Positions 1-9,595 of a stretch of 64,000 nucleotides of DNA are shown in pieces. The stretch is taken from contig JBAZVH010000001.1 of the NCBI GenBank assembly GCA_041660965.1, positions 62,001 to 126,000 of the forward strand. Reading direction: 5' to 3'. The DNA comes from Candidatus Gracilibacteria bacterium (GTDB lineage: Bacteria > Patescibacteriota > Gracilibacteria > BD1-5 > JAGOOR01). Position 1 is the first letter of the stretch; each line of letters opens with the position of its first letter. A model generated the notes under the pieces. The model did no database searches, was not told the origin of the DNA, and saw nothing but the letters and a program-made list of their open reading frames with translations. The position numbers and the translations under genes were made by a program.

Positions 1-108
1 GCACGAGAAGCACTTGCGAGAACACTTCTGGCCGATTCAGTCCTAATAAGTAAAAAAGTGAATGTGTTTCTACCAAAAGCAAATAGAGCATACAAAGCTA
101 ATCAATAA
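1..108 (+). CDS. C-terminal end of an unidentified protein (5' partial)
   Basis: The first 108 bases read in frame 1 without interruption to a TAA. They give the last 35 residues of a protein that begins upstream of the window. The tail is basic and alanine-rich, ending in K-A-N-Q. No domain can be recognised in so short a piece. It lies on the same strand as the CYTH gene 38 bases downstream, so it may be the preceding gene of that transcription unit. Confidence 0.5.
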   Translation, partial: AREALARTLLADSVLISKKVNVFLPKANRAYKANQ

Positions 109-146
109 AAGTTGATAAAAAGAGATTTTTTTCGAAAATAGAATCT

Positions 147-641
147 ATGAACGAAATAGAAGTCAAAATCCTGGATATCGATGGTACTAAAATTCGTCGC
201 ATATTGGAAGTAATGGGTGCGAAAAAGAAATTTTCTGGTACAGTGGTTGCCCACTTCTTCCGTGGACCAAATGGTAAAAAGATTCGTCTCCGAAAAATGG
301 GAGATACCTGTTATGTGACAGCGAAACAGAAAGTCTGAAATGATCATATGCTCCACAATGAAGAATACGAAGTAGAGACCAGCGACTTTGCTGCTATGGC
401 AAAGATTCTTGCAATAGCCGGCCTGGAGAAATATGGCGATTCTATCAAGACACGTGAGAGCTATACGTTCGATGGTATCACGTTTGATATTGATGAATAT
501 CCAGGTATCCCTGAATATGTCGAGGTAGAGGCGCAGTCACATGAGAAGGTCGAAGAATGAGTCAAACTTCTCGGTTTTACGATGGCAGATACTGCTTGTA
601 TTACAGAAAGTGGACTGAGAGAAAAGTATAAAGTGAAATAA
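147..641 (+). CDS. CYTH-domain protein (triphosphate-binding tunnel family)
   Basis: This 164-residue protein begins with N-E-I-E-V-K-I-L, which carries the E-x-E-x-K signature that starts CYTH domains (class IV adenylate cyclase, thiamine triphosphatase). Basic and acidic strands follow, such as K-I-R-L-R-K and Y-E-V-E-T, consistent with the eight-strand tunnel that binds triphosphates with divalent metal. Two in-frame TGA codons (336-338 and 558-560) must be read as glycine; the reading frame then ends at TAA. In related bacteria such stand-alone proteins are usually inorganic or nucleoside triphosphatases. The exact substrate cannot be told from sequence. The next gene starts one base after the stop, suggesting co-transcription. 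Confidence 0.75.
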
Positions 642-642
642 T

Positions 643-1137
643 ATGATGGAAGAAACTTTTCAGCTTGGCGAATCTTCAGAAAATCATGATTTTGAAAATA
701 GTTATCAGGTACTACATAGTACCCAGAATCATCTACGCAAAAAACGCCCCCATGTGTATGGATGAATACACTCATATAGGGAGAGGGTTTTATCAGGAGA
801 TATTATTGTGTTTTATATTAGAAGGATTGATAGTGTGTTAGGGGCGATATCTGCACAAAAACTCGACACCAAAAGAGCTCATATAGGATACTTGCATGCT
901 GTATCAAAAAAAATATGAATCGGGTCACATCTTTTATGAGTACTATCCGGTCATCTCTTGAAAAATTGACTTGTCGAAATGAGTCTCGTATGTGAGGAAG
1001 ACTCGGATGCGTATGGATTTTACAAAAAGATGGAGTTTCAAGATATAACCGAGTCGGAATGGAGAAAAATATGAGTAGATATAAGTAATCAAACTATGCT
1101 AATGCGAGATATGTGGAAAAGGATTGCGGAAAGATAA
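643..1137 (+). CDS. GNAT-family N-acetyltransferase
   Basis: A 164-residue protein recovered only by reading five TGA codons as glycine. The central part has the acetyl-CoA pyrophosphate-binding pattern of GNAT enzymes: a strand reading I-G-Y-L-H-A-V, then K-K-I-G-I-G-S-H-L-L, in which one glycine is TGA-encoded. Near the C terminus Y-G-F-Y-K-K-M-E-F matches the usual GNAT motif B (A-x-x-F-Y-x-x-x-G-F). The acceptor substrate is unknown. It starts one base after the CYTH gene, so the two are probably translated from one message. The N-terminal 45 residues are less typical and could be an accessory segment. Confidence 0.7.
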
Positions 1138-1143
1138 AAAATT

Positions 1144-1170
1144 TTGCACAATAAAAAAACTCCCTATAAT
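1144..1170 (+). promoter_or_regulatory. Candidate sigma-70-type promoter ahead of the thrS leader
   Basis: TTGCAC at 1144-1149 and a perfect TATAAT at 1165-1170 are separated by 15 bases, slightly short of the ideal 17. Transcription would start near 1177, producing a leader that meets a hairpin terminator at 1237-1260 before reaching thrS. Confidence 0.45.
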
Positions 1171-1207
1171 GACCACAACCATGACATGACTGTGAACAAC
1201 ATACTAA
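1169..1207 (+). CDS. Possible threonine-rich leader peptide upstream of thrS
   Basis: A 12-codon frame reads M-T-T-T-M-T-G-L-G-T-T-Y and then TAA, with both glycines encoded by TGA. Six of the twelve residues are threonine, and the frame is followed 30 bases later by a terminator hairpin and then by threonyl-tRNA synthetase. This resembles a classical attenuation leader. A difficulty is that the first ATG overlaps the TATAAT box at 1165-1170. If that promoter is used, only the internal ATG at 1181 would be transcribed, giving M-T-G-L-G-T-T-Y. This is inference from composition and position only. Confidence 0.3.
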
Positions 1208-1236
1208 TCGTTTCAGAGCACTTTCACCAATAAAGT

Positions 1237-1260
1237 TCTCACCTTTGGGTGAGATTTTTT
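1237..1260 (+). terminator. Rho-independent terminator or attenuator before thrS
   Basis: TCTCACC (1237-1243) and GGTGAGA (1248-1254) form a 7-bp stem with a four-base loop, followed by a run of six T. It lies about 60 bases downstream of the candidate promoter at 1144-1170, so it may end a short leader transcript rather than the upstream gene pair. Confidence 0.65.
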
Positions 1261-1271
1261 ATACCCATTAT

Positions 1272-1301
1272 CCGTCATTCCCGCGAAGGCGGGAATCCAG
1301 G
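1272..1301. repeat. Short palindromic repeat of the CGTCATTCCCGC type
   Basis: CCGTCATTCCCGCGAAGGCG and the following GGAATCCAGG form a compact hairpin (TTCCCGC with GCGGGAA). Related CGTCATTC-type fragments recur at 41132-41253, 47786-47830 and 52418-52447, always between genes. The interval 1261-1434 holds no convincing gene; apart from this repeat it is AT-rich spacer. Confidence 0.6.
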
Positions 1302-1434
1302 TCAAAAAAATATCCCCCTATTCTTAATTTTTCTTTTTTAATTCTTAATTTAACAATATGGCAGGCATGAATTTGATTTCTTTGCATAAATTAATTCTCT
1401 TTTATAATTTTTAAACCTTTGATGCATCCGATTC

Positions 1435-1484
1435 CGTAGGGGTTCAATATCTTGAACCCGGGCAGAAGATATTCTGCCCCTACG
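1435..1484. repeat. REPIN-like double palindrome
   Basis: Two adjacent hairpins, GGTTCAATATCTTGAACC and GGGCAGAAGATATTCTGCCC, are enclosed by CGTAGGGG and CCCCTACG, so the whole 50-bp unit is an inverted pair. Copies of the same family surround and enter the RAYT transposase gene at 61845-62399. The stem sequence differs between copies while pairing is preserved. Confidence 0.75.
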
Positions 1485-1543
1485 AATCAAATCAAACAAA
1501 AAAATCCACCTCTTTTATCTTTTCTTTTTTATCTTTTCTCTCT

Positions 1544-3316
1544 ATGGCTGAATTATCTACTAAAAGGCATTCTCTTTCCCACATTATGTCCCAAGCGATT
1601 GCTGCGACATTCCCAGACCTCACCATTCTCCGTGGTGTCGGTCCTGCCATTGATAATGGTTTTTATCAGGACTATGATTTCGGTGATTTTTCTCTGACCG
1701 AGGAACACTTGAAGGATATTGAGAAAAAGATGAAACATATTCTCAAACAAAATCAGCTATTTGTGCAGAGCTTTCTCACGCTTGATGAAGCAAAAGCAAA
1801 ATTTGCTGGTGATCCCTACAAAATAGAGCTTATCGAAGATCTCGCACGAGATGGTGAGACCCAATTTGGTGTGTATACGAATACTCTGCAAAATGGAACA
1901 CTCACCTATGATGATCTCTGTGCTGGTCCTCATGTCGAAAAAACCAGTGAACTCGATGAAAATAGTTTCAAGCTCGACCGTATCGCTGGTGCCTACTGGC
2001 GTGGTGATGAGAAGAATAAGATGCTCACTCGTGTCTATGGAGTCGCTTTCGATACTAAAGAAGAACTCGATGCCTATGTAAAACAACAAGAAGAAGCAAA
2101 GAAGCGAGATCATCGTATCCTCGGTGCGAAGCTCAATCTCTTTACCGTCTCCCCTCTTGTCGGTTCTGGACTGCCGATGCTCAAACCAAATGGGATGATT
2201 ATCCGAAAAGAAATCGAGGATTATATCTGGTCACTCCACAAACATCATGGCTACCTACGAGTCTGGACTCCACATATTGCAAAAATAGATTTGTACGAAG
2301 CTTCTGGCCATGCGGCAAAATTTGGCAATGAGCTCTTCCGCGTGAAGGGTGGTCATGGAGAGGACTTCTGTATGAAACCGATGAACTGCCCACACCATAT
2401 GCAAATCTTCGCTGATAATCAGTGGAGCTATCGTGATATGCCGATTCGATACTTCGAACCAGCGACCGTCTATCGTGATGAAAAGCCAGGACAACTCTCA
2501 GGCCTTACTCGTGTGCGAGCTATCACACAAGATGATGGCCATCTCTTCCTCCGTGTCGCACAGATCAAGCAAGAAGTAGGAATTATCGTGAGCATTATCA
2601 AAGAATTCTATACCACACTCGGAATGGTCGATGACTACTGGGTTTCCCTCTCCGTCAGTGATCCAGCAACACCAGAAAAATATCTCGGTACGAGACAAAT
2701 CTGGGAAACAGCTGAATCCTCTCTCGAAGAAGCTGCAAAACAATTTGAGCTTCCGTATAAAAGAATCGAAGGTGAGGCAGCATTTTATGGACCAAAGCTC
2801 GACTTTATGTTCAAGGACGCTATCGGTCGTCAATGGCAACTTGCTACTATTCAGCTCGATTTCAATCTCCCTGAACGATTTGACCTCAGTTATATCAATG
2901 AAGCTGGTGAAAAAGAACGTCCTGTCGTCATTCATCGTGCTATCTCTGGATCACTTGAACGATTTATGGGTGTGATGATAGAGCATTTTGCTGGTAGCTT
3001 CCCTCTCTGGCTCGCACCTCGCCAAGTCATTGTCGTTCCAGTGGGTGAAAAATTCAATGACTACGCTGAGAAAGTTCTTGCGTCTCTCAAAGCTGCTGAT
3101 ATCCGAGCTGAGATAGATCTCTCGACTGATGGTCTCAATAAAAAAATCAGAAATGCGGAACAATCTCGTATCAACTATATCCTCGTCGTGGGAGAAAAAG
3201 AAGAAGCAACGAGTGGTGTCGCTGTACGAAATTATAAGACCAAGGAACAGACAGAAATTTCACTCGATGAAGTGATAAAAAATCTTGCCTCAGAAATAAC
3301 TACGAAATCCCTTTAA
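1544..3316 (+). CDS. thrS: Threonyl-tRNA synthetase
   Basis: A 590-residue class II synthetase that charges tRNA-Thr. The N terminus begins directly in the editing domain (H-S-L-S-H-I-M-S-Q-A near residue 9), so the usual N-terminal TGS domain is absent, explaining a length about 50 residues below the E. coli enzyme. Catalytic-core signatures are present: M-K-P-M-N-C-P-H-H (zinc and substrate site), the motif 2 region Y-R-D-E-K-P-G-Q-L-S-G, and R-A-I-S-G-S-L-E-R (motif 3). No TGA occurs in frame. The ATG follows a long pyrimidine tract and has no purine-rich ribosome-binding site. The gene is preceded by a possible attenuation leader and followed after 4 bases by a U32 gene. Confidence 0.96.
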   Translation: MAELSTKRHSLSHIMSQAIAATFPDLTILRGVGPAIDNGFYQDYDFGDFSLTEEHLKDIEKKMKHILKQNQLFVQSFLTLDEAKAKFAGDPYKIELIEDLARDGETQFGVYTNTLQNGTLTYDDLCAGPHVEKTSELDENSFKLDRIAGAYWRGDEKNKMLTRVYGVAFDTKEELDAYVKQQEEAKKRDHRILGAKLNLFTVSPLVGSGLPMLKPNGMIIRKEIEDYIWSLHKHHGYLRVWTPHIAKIDLYEASGHAAKFGNELFRVKGGHGEDFCMKPMNCPHHMQIFADNQWSYRDMPIRYFEPATVYRDEKPGQLSGLTRVRAITQDDGHLFLRVAQIKQEVGIIVSIIKEFYTTLGMVDDYWVSLSVSDPATPEKYLGTRQIWETAESSLEEAAKQFELPYKRIEGEAAFYGPKLDFMFKDAIGRQWQLATIQLDFNLPERFDLSYINEAGEKERPVVIHRAISGSLERFMGVMIEHFAGSFPLWLAPRQVIVVPVGEKFNDYAEKVLASLKAADIRAEIDLSTDGLNKKIRNAEQSRINYILVVGEKEEATSGVAVRNYKTKEQTEISLDEVIKNLASEITTKSL

Positions 3317-3320
3317 TAGT

Positions 3321-4565
3321 ATGAATTTTGAACTCCTCGCTCCCGCTGGTAGCCCTGAAAAGATGAAATTCGCTTTTGCGTATGGCGCCGATGCCTGTTT
3401 TATGGGTATGTCGGATTTTAGTCTGCGCACTCGGCTGAATAATTTCAATTTCAATTCTCTGAAAGCCAGTATCGACTACGCTCATGGACTTGGAAAAAAA
3501 ATCTATGTCACATTTAATATCTTCGCTCACAATCAGCATCTTGATCGATTCGAAGAGCTGAGAGCAGAATTTACTGATTTTCTCAATGGTCCGAGTCGTC
3601 CTGATGCCGTCATCGTGGCTGATCCTGGATTGATGCTCGCTATCCATGAGGTCGCTCCAAATATGGATATTCATGTGTCTACGCAGGCCAATACACTCAA
3701 CTATAAAGCAGTAGAGTTTTGGGAGAAAAATGGTGCCACTCGTGCGATTCTCGGGCGAGAGGCGAGTCTCGATGATATCCGCGCTATCCGAAAGCATTGT
3801 CCAAATATAGAAATAGAATGTTTCGTCCATGGAGCGATGTGTATGGCATATTCTGGTCGATGTTTTCTCTCTCGATACTTCACTGGTGCGAGCGCCAATC
3901 TCGGTGCTTGTGCTCAGCCATGCCGACGAGAGTATTCATACGAAGGCGAGCGAATCAATGAAGATGATGAAAAAGAAGTTATTCTCATGGAAGATGAGCA
4001 TGGATCGTATTTTTTTAATTCTCATGATCTCTGTTCTATCGAGTATATCCGAGAACTGATGGAGGCAGGCGTGACATCATTGAAGGTCGAAGGGCGCACA
4101 AAGAGCGTCTTTTATGTCTCGATGGTGATGAAGGCGTATCGAGAAGTGATGGATAGTGTCGCGAATGGTACATATAGTCCTGAAGATGTCGCCTATTGGA
4201 AGAATGAACTGAATAAACTGATCAATCGTGGATATTCGACTGGCTTTATGTTTGGTGAGGCAATTCAAGATCCCTCTCTCGAGTGACATATGAACGCTCC
4301 AAGTGACTATCGATTTGTCGGTGAGTATACAGAAGACGGAAAGGTCTTCGTTCACAATAAAATCTGTGTCGGAGATGCAGTCGAGATTATCCCTATTCAC
4401 GGACGGAATAGGACTCTCACGATTCAAAAAATCATAAAAAACAATGAGGAACTCCTGGAATTCTCTGCTGGAAACAGTGAATCCTACGTGACACTCGAAT
4501 TTACATGAACGAATGAACCATTTGAGCCGATGACACTCCTCGTAAAGAATTACCAGGCAGAATAA
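3321..4565 (+). CDS. U32-family peptidase-like protein (tRNA hydroxylation TrhP/YegQ type)
   Basis: A 414-residue protein opening with M-N-F-E-L-L-A-P-A-G-S-P-E-K, the standard start of U32 proteins. The family cysteine signature is clear: E-C-F-V-H-G-A-M-C, then S-G-R-C-F-L-S, then A-C-A-Q-P-C-R-R. These cysteines are associated with iron-sulfur binding in prephenate-dependent tRNA uridine hydroxylases such as TrhP/YegQ. Two TGA codons (4284-4286 and 4506-4508) are read as glycine and link the catalytic part to the C-terminal beta domain. It begins 4 bases after thrS and is probably co-expressed with it, linking two translation genes. A protease role is less likely for this subgroup. Confidence 0.85.
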
Positions 4566-4663
4566 TACGAGAAGATTTTTTTCGTATCATGTCTCGTATA
4601 CAAATAAATATTGACATAGAGACATAATTTGATAGTCTCATTATAGATACTCATCTATTTTTT

Positions 4664-4993
4664 ATGCATACTCCGGATCCAGCTACATCAGAGGCGCTCA
4701 AAAAATTGTTTGTGGAACATCCAGGGACTCGACCATCCCTAGAAAAAAAATATCCATCTACATGGTTGCGTAGACGGTTGCATGGTTTAGGAAAAGAGGA
4801 ACAATTAGAATTACGTATATACACAAATAAAAAAATAGTGATGACTCTGCAGGAAGCAGTCGCTGGGGCATGTCGTCGCATACTTTCACTCAAGTTCGAA
4901 GTTATAGATCCTGGAGTATTTTCCCCGATGTGTTTCAATAATCCATCTGATTTAAGTGGTGCCTTAAGAGATATGAATGATTGGGTAGCATAG
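4664..4993 (+). CDS. Hypothetical small soluble protein
   Basis: A 109-residue charged protein with no TGA in frame and no recognisable domain. It has no signal peptide or membrane segment. The middle contains a basic helix-like stretch (W-L-R-R-R-L-H-G-L-G-K) and the C terminus is acidic. It is separated from the U32 gene by about 100 AT-rich bases and ends just before the convergent gene at 5053. Coding potential is supported by an intact reading frame with an ATG and a TAG; function is unknown. Confidence 0.55.
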   Translation: MHTPDPATSEALKKLFVEHPGTRPSLEKKYPSTWLRRRLHGLGKEEQLELRIYTNKKIVMTLQEAVAGACRRILSLKFEVIDPGVFSPMCFNNPSDLSGALRDMNDWVA

Positions 4994-5052
4994 TGCTGCC
5001 AACCATGCTGTTATCACATCTTCAAAAACTCCCGACTCAAGTGACACCCGCC

Positions 5053-5760
5053 TCAGTAGAGGTCAATAGTTTTGACCATCATAGTATAGATTTTAGCATA
5101 TTTGTTATCATAAGCGAGGTATTTCAAGCGATTAGCTGCAGAGATATATTTATTTGGTATTAGGGCAGCAAAAACTTCCATACGGAGTGTGTGGGAGTTT
5201 TTTTTGAGCCAACGAAGTACAAGAGAGGTATCTCCTCTATCCCAGCCATTTCGAGTAGTTAGTGCCTCTAGAAGCGCATGTTCTGGGCAAGTCACCCAGA
5301 GCGATGTATTATCGACAGTTATTTTTTGAGCATATTTCTTGATAGTATGATAGAGTCATGATTTTTTCTCAGATTTTGGACACAACGTGGTCATCATATA
5401 CCCATCGAGGATGGTCATCTTTTTAGGGGTTTTTGGTACACAGACCAAGAGTGACTCTGGAAGAGAAAAATCTTTTAAAAGAAGGGCAAGCGCCTTTTGC
5501 CCGACGATAACCCCCTGGCTCGCATAAGAATCCGCAAGAGTTTTACGAACGATATTCCAATAAAAATCCTGTGGATCGAGCGGTTTGCTCCCTCGTTCCT
5601 GTCCTGAGAGGTAGAGCCCCTTCCGAATAGAGACCAAAACTCCAGACGCTACGAGGAGGTGAACCACCTTATAGAGTGTGCTCCGAGAATCAGGAGAAGC
5701 GGAGACAATAAACTTTTCAATATCCCGAGATGACCAGATATTTTGTCATTTTCTCTTCAT
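5053..5760 (-). CDS. Winged-helix-like regulator, possibly AbiEi-type
   Basis: A 235-residue protein assembled across two TGA glycine codons. The N-terminal 70 residues (S-S-R-D-I-E-K-F-I-V, then S-T-L-Y-K-V-V-H-L-L-V-A, then G-V-L-V-S-I-R-K-G-L-Y) read like a helix-turn-helix followed by a beta wing, as in AbiEi antitoxins and related transcriptional regulators. The rest resembles the AbiEi C-terminal domain only loosely. No AbiEii-type nucleotidyltransferase toxin lies next to it, so a toxin-antitoxin role is not supported by context. It is transcribed toward the U32 gene; the 208 bases upstream, up to 5968, are an AT-rich spacer. Confidence 0.45.
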
Positions 5761-5968
5761 TTTCTTTACAATTTTTTCAAATTTCATAATTGATAATTTT
5801 ATTATATATAATGAATAATTACGTTATAAAAATAGTATAGTTTCTTCTATAAAAATGCAAGAGTTTTTTTTACAAAAAAATACACAGTTATACTCGCTCT
5901 TAAAAATTTGTAGTAAATTGAGAGTATTTGATGAGTCGTGAAAATATTTTCCGGGCACACTCTCTATC

Positions 5969-7243
5969 CTATACTCTTCCTTGTTTAGGGTCTATACCCT
6001 GGTCAATTGTTTTTGTAATTTCGGTGAATGTTTTTTCACGCTCTTTGGTGCCATCTACAGTGTTGACTCCAGCATTTGCATTTTCTGCCAATGCCTCAGC
6101 ATCTACGAGAGTTTTCTTTCTATTATGATATCTATCATAGTTGGCTTCATCTTGAGCGCGCCATCGTGCTATTTTATCCAGCTCTTCGGTAGTTTGGATA
6201 TTTTTGATATAGCCCGATCCGCCTGTTCCCCCCTCTTGTGCGACAAGACTCGGTATCACTCTCCGGATAAAATCATATCAAGTTCTTGCAAAGAATACTC
6301 TCTTTATCATCTCTTGCTGTGTTTCTTGGGGAGTTTGGCTTTTGGGACGATATCAATATTCTTTGAAAAACTGACTATTGATCACAATGCCAGAATTACC
6401 GAGTCATCATCTCCTTGCCTGTACGATACGTTCTATCTCGGCATCTTTGACGGCATCGGCAGGACCTCATGCGAGGGAGCTTCATCGATAGAGCAGGAGT
6501 GCCATGGCATCTTTCCAGACTTGTATCGCTTGTGGATATTTCCATCCTGTCGTGAAAGCACTTTTGAGCATTTCCATAAAGGCCTTTTTGCGCGGACTAT
6601 TATCACGACACTCTTGGATTTTTTTTGGGCTAAAATACACATACATATCGGCTGAAAATCCAGGGGACGCAATGGGAAATGGTACTTCATCGATATATTC
6701 ATCGGCCTGAATCCCCTGTCAGATAATACCGAAAAATCGTTTTACTTCATTTGTTTCTCGTGCCAATTCATCCAAAACATTCGAGATAGTCCTTCACCTG
6801 GTATCATATCATCCTTTCCCTTGGAATGCATCTTCAGTAATTTTTTGTCATCCAGCACAGCGTGATCAGACGTATTGTGTCGTATCGAGTATGCTACGCT
6901 CGATTTCTTCTATATTTTCTCTATGTGGCTTGAGTTCATTGACAGGGCCAGCTGGATCGAGAAATGAGGATGATTGAGTAAAAACGTCTCATGCCCTAGA
7001 TGTAAAAGCAGAGACTTCTTGCATCAGAGACACAGCACTGAGAGATTGCCCCGACTCACACGAAGATGTAGATGCCTGCTGACGGATAAAGGTATTGAGG
7101 GTATCGATATTTTTTTTATACGACTGTATCGGAGAACTCGAGGTATCACTCAGACTACACCCCTCAGCAAATGTCGGCAAAGAATACGCCAAGCACACAC
7201 AACAAGAGATATAGCACAGAAAATGAGAAAACGGAGGACGCAT
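5969..7243 (-). CDS. Large exported protein of unknown function (second gene of a pair)
   Basis: A 424-residue protein that needs more than ten TGA glycine codons to be read. The N terminus has a typical secretion signal: a short basic start (M-R-P-P), then a hydrophobic and cysteine-rich core, ending near T-F-A-E at about residue 28. The mature part is hydrophilic, mostly helical in appearance, rich in charged residues, and contains glycine pairs encoded by TGA-TGA. No family is recognised. It begins 10 bases after the stop of the 479-residue exported protein at 7254-8693, which shares the same architecture, so the two probably form an operon and may act together outside the cytoplasmic membrane. 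Confidence 0.65.
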
Positions 7244-7253
7244 AAGAATAGAG

Positions 7254-8693
7254 TTAGTTTCAGCAAGGTGGTTTATTTTTCCATGCTGTGAGACTTTTGA
7301 GCAGATCTTGCATCATAGTGCCAAATGATTTTGTCGTGGATTCAATCGTGCCTCAGATATTTTTTGCTATCGTATTCGCTGTCGTGTTCACTTTTGCTTT
7401 TTGGTTATGAGATAATTCATTTGCTATAGTGTCATTTTCTCATGTCTTTCTGAGAGCATCAGTGACGTTTTGCGCAGCTCCAAGAGGTGTTGTGGATCCC
7501 CTCAGGGCAGCTCATTCCACAATCTGTTCTTTTCTACCTAGAAGGAGGTGTTTCGGATCGACACCAGAATTTTTGAAATAATTCGCGATGACATCGTCTG
7601 TATCTTTTTCCTTTTGCAATGCGGTTCTTTCTGAGCGGGTTCCAGCTTTAGGTTTTGCAAATGGAGGCGTTTTTTGAAAGACAAAAATACCTAGACCACG
7701 AAAGATATTTTTGAAAAATAAGTTCAAGTCATTATTGGATTGAAAATGATTTTTAGAAGTTGCAGTTTTGCAGGCGAGATTTCTTTTATCTCCTTTTTTG
7801 ATGAGAAAATCATGAGCAGAACCAAAAATTTCCTCAAAATTTGCATCAACAAATCTTCTTCATCCACCACCGGAAAAATAACTCTCATTTGTGATGATAT
7901 CGAGCGTAATACAAAAACCGCTCGAACAATCCGATTCATTATTACCACCTCCACCAGAAGACCCCTCTTTCTTTTGACCAAGCGCTGATGAGATATCACT
8001 CGCTAGGTCGATCTCATACTGTGTTCACTGTGCCCAATTACCAGTCTCAAAACGACCGGTTATCAGCCCATTGGCATCATCATTCATAGTATTGATGAGT
8101 CCCATATATTCTAGCGGATCTTTCAAAAAAAGCTTCATAAGTTTTTGCACATCAGCTACGAGATCAAAAGGAGAATTTTTCTCATCACCATCCGTATAGA
8201 GATTTATATCTTTGATATTTTTAGCAGTAGACATAGCACTATCTGTCTGTTTTTTGAGAGACTGGAGTGATCATCCGACGAGTGTATCCAGGGCTTTTCA
8301 TTCAGCTGGAGTGAGGTTTCCTATATTTTTATTCAGAGAAGAAGCTATGAGAACATATGAAAAATTACTCCTTTCCCCTTGGTTAATCCCAGGCATCAGA
8401 GATGCACTGATTTGATCAAGATCAGTAGTAAAGAGATCACCACCTTTGCATTTTGCTATCAGTGAGGCGAGACCAGGGTCACTATTGGGGTCACTCTGAT
8501 TTTCTCGAGCTATGGTATTGAGTTTTATAGAGAGACCTTTTGTAGCGTCTGTATAATATTTTGCACTATTTTGTTGGACAGCTTTTTCAGTGTTTCCATA
8601 CATTTCATCTTCATAGGGAATGGCAAAAATAGTCCCAGTTACCACACAAAGCACTACAATAAAATATCAAAAAATACGAGAAAGAAGGTTCAT
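7254..8693 (-). CDS. Large exported protein of unknown function (first gene of a pair)
   Basis: A 479-residue protein visible only when TGA is read as glycine (about nine such codons). The start M-N-L-L-S-R-I-F-G-Y-F-I-V-V-L leads into a hydrophobic segment and a plausible signal-peptidase site near F-A-I-P at about residue 26. The mature protein has a glycine-rich stretch in the middle (S-S-G-G-G-G-N-N) and a few cysteines such as C-S-S-G-F-C that could form a disulfide. No domain is recognised. The start was chosen at the ATG that gives the signal peptide. The gene is divergent from ndk, with about 125 bases between the two starts. Confidence 0.65.
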
Positions 8694-8818
8694 AAAGTCA
8701 CAAAAATAGAGACACTTCACCATCATACACGTATTATATGGCTTTTTCAAGTATTGCTCTTGCCAAATACAGACAAAAATATATACTCCCGTTGATTTTT
8801 ATTTCTTATTATATTTTT

Positions 8819-9310
8819 ATGCACAATGCAGGTAAAAAAGAGAGTGAAGTAGGTAAAACACAGTTCGACATACATAAGACACTTATTCTCCTCAAGCCAG
8901 ATACTATCGCTCGTGGTATCGTGGGTGATATCATTTCACGACTCGAGAGAAAGAGTCTCAAAGTGGTAGGTATGAAATTTATCGCTATGACTCCAGAATT
9001 GCTGAAGGAACATTACGGTCATCACAGTGAAAAACCTTATTTCCCAAAGATTGTTCGATATATGACTGACGGACCAGTGCTCGCTATGGTCATAGAGGGT
9101 ATTGATGCGGTAAGACAGGTCAGAAATATCTGCGGTGCTACAGATCCCCAATTCGCTGCTCCTGGCACGATCCGTGGTGATCACTCTTGTACGATTGACT
9201 ACAATCTCATTCATGCCTCTGACTCTATCGATTCTGCAGATATCGAGATTACTCGTTTTTTCAAAGCAGAAGAGGTCTTTAGCTATACAAAAAACGTGTA
9301 CGTGAATTAA
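8819..9310 (+). CDS. ndk: Nucleoside diphosphate kinase
   Basis: A 163-residue enzyme that transfers the terminal phosphate of ATP to nucleoside diphosphates. The family start is seen at K-T-L-I-L-L-K-P-D, followed by Y-G-H-H-S-E-K-P-Y, G-P-V-L-A-M-V-I-E-G and R-N-I-C-G-A-T-D-P. The active-site histidine lies in the motif N-L-I-H-A-S-D-S near the C terminus. The ATG at 8819 is preferred over an upstream in-frame ATG at 8738, because the extra upstream residues are hydrophobic and not part of the family. It has a C-terminal extension slightly longer than the usual 140-150 residue proteins. It fits with the nucleoside hydrolase and uridine kinase downstream in a salvage theme. Confidence 0.95.
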   Translation: MHNAGKKESEVGKTQFDIHKTLILLKPDTIARGIVGDIISRLERKSLKVVGMKFIAMTPELLKEHYGHHSEKPYFPKIVRYMTDGPVLAMVIEGIDAVRQVRNICGATDPQFAAPGTIRGDHSCTIDYNLIHASDSIDSADIEITRFFKAEEVFSYTKNVYVN

Positions 9311-9358
9311 TGTTGACAAGTAGATATAGTCAGTAATATAAGTAGATATTATTGCAAT

Positions 9359-9571
9359 ATGGCATTAGATACACTAGATAATGAAGATAACCGGACCATA
9401 CTGTCACGTGGTCCTTTATCGAGAACACTACTGGCTGTATTGGCAATCCTAAGTGGTGTTGCAGGATTGGAGAGTTGTTCTCCAAGATGACAGAACGAAC
9501 TTCCTCTGCATTCTACAACTGAAAGAGAAGGAGCATGAATAGTCTGAGGACTTGATGACCTTTCCGAATAG
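9359..9571 (+). CDS. Small predicted membrane-anchored or lipoprotein-like protein
   Basis: A 70-residue protein with three TGA glycine codons. After a charged N terminus there is one hydrophobic segment (L-L-A-V-L-A-I-L-S-G-V-A-G) ending in L-E-S-C-S, which could be a degenerate lipobox or just a membrane anchor with an external cysteine. The rest is polar. It lies 48 bases after ndk and 24 bases before another single-span protein of similar plan. No function can be assigned; conservation across relatives would be the main evidence that it is real. Confidence 0.45.
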
Positions 9572-9595
9572 AATATATACTCTTAATTTTACACT

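Noticed and set aside
1138..1543. T-box riboswitch before thrS
   Set aside because: No T-box consensus or specifier-loop structure is visible; a leader-peptide type attenuator fits the sequence better. The same check before pheT, glyS and tyrS was also negative.
5981..6655. Plus-strand frame of 224 codons in the exported-protein region
   Set aside because: The minus-strand frame is longer, has a signal peptide and uses TGA as the neighbours do; this plus-strand reading is a shadow.
8738..8818. Longer N terminus for Ndk from the ATG at 8738
   Set aside because: The extra 27 residues are hydrophobic, do not belong to the family and lie in the divergent promoter region.
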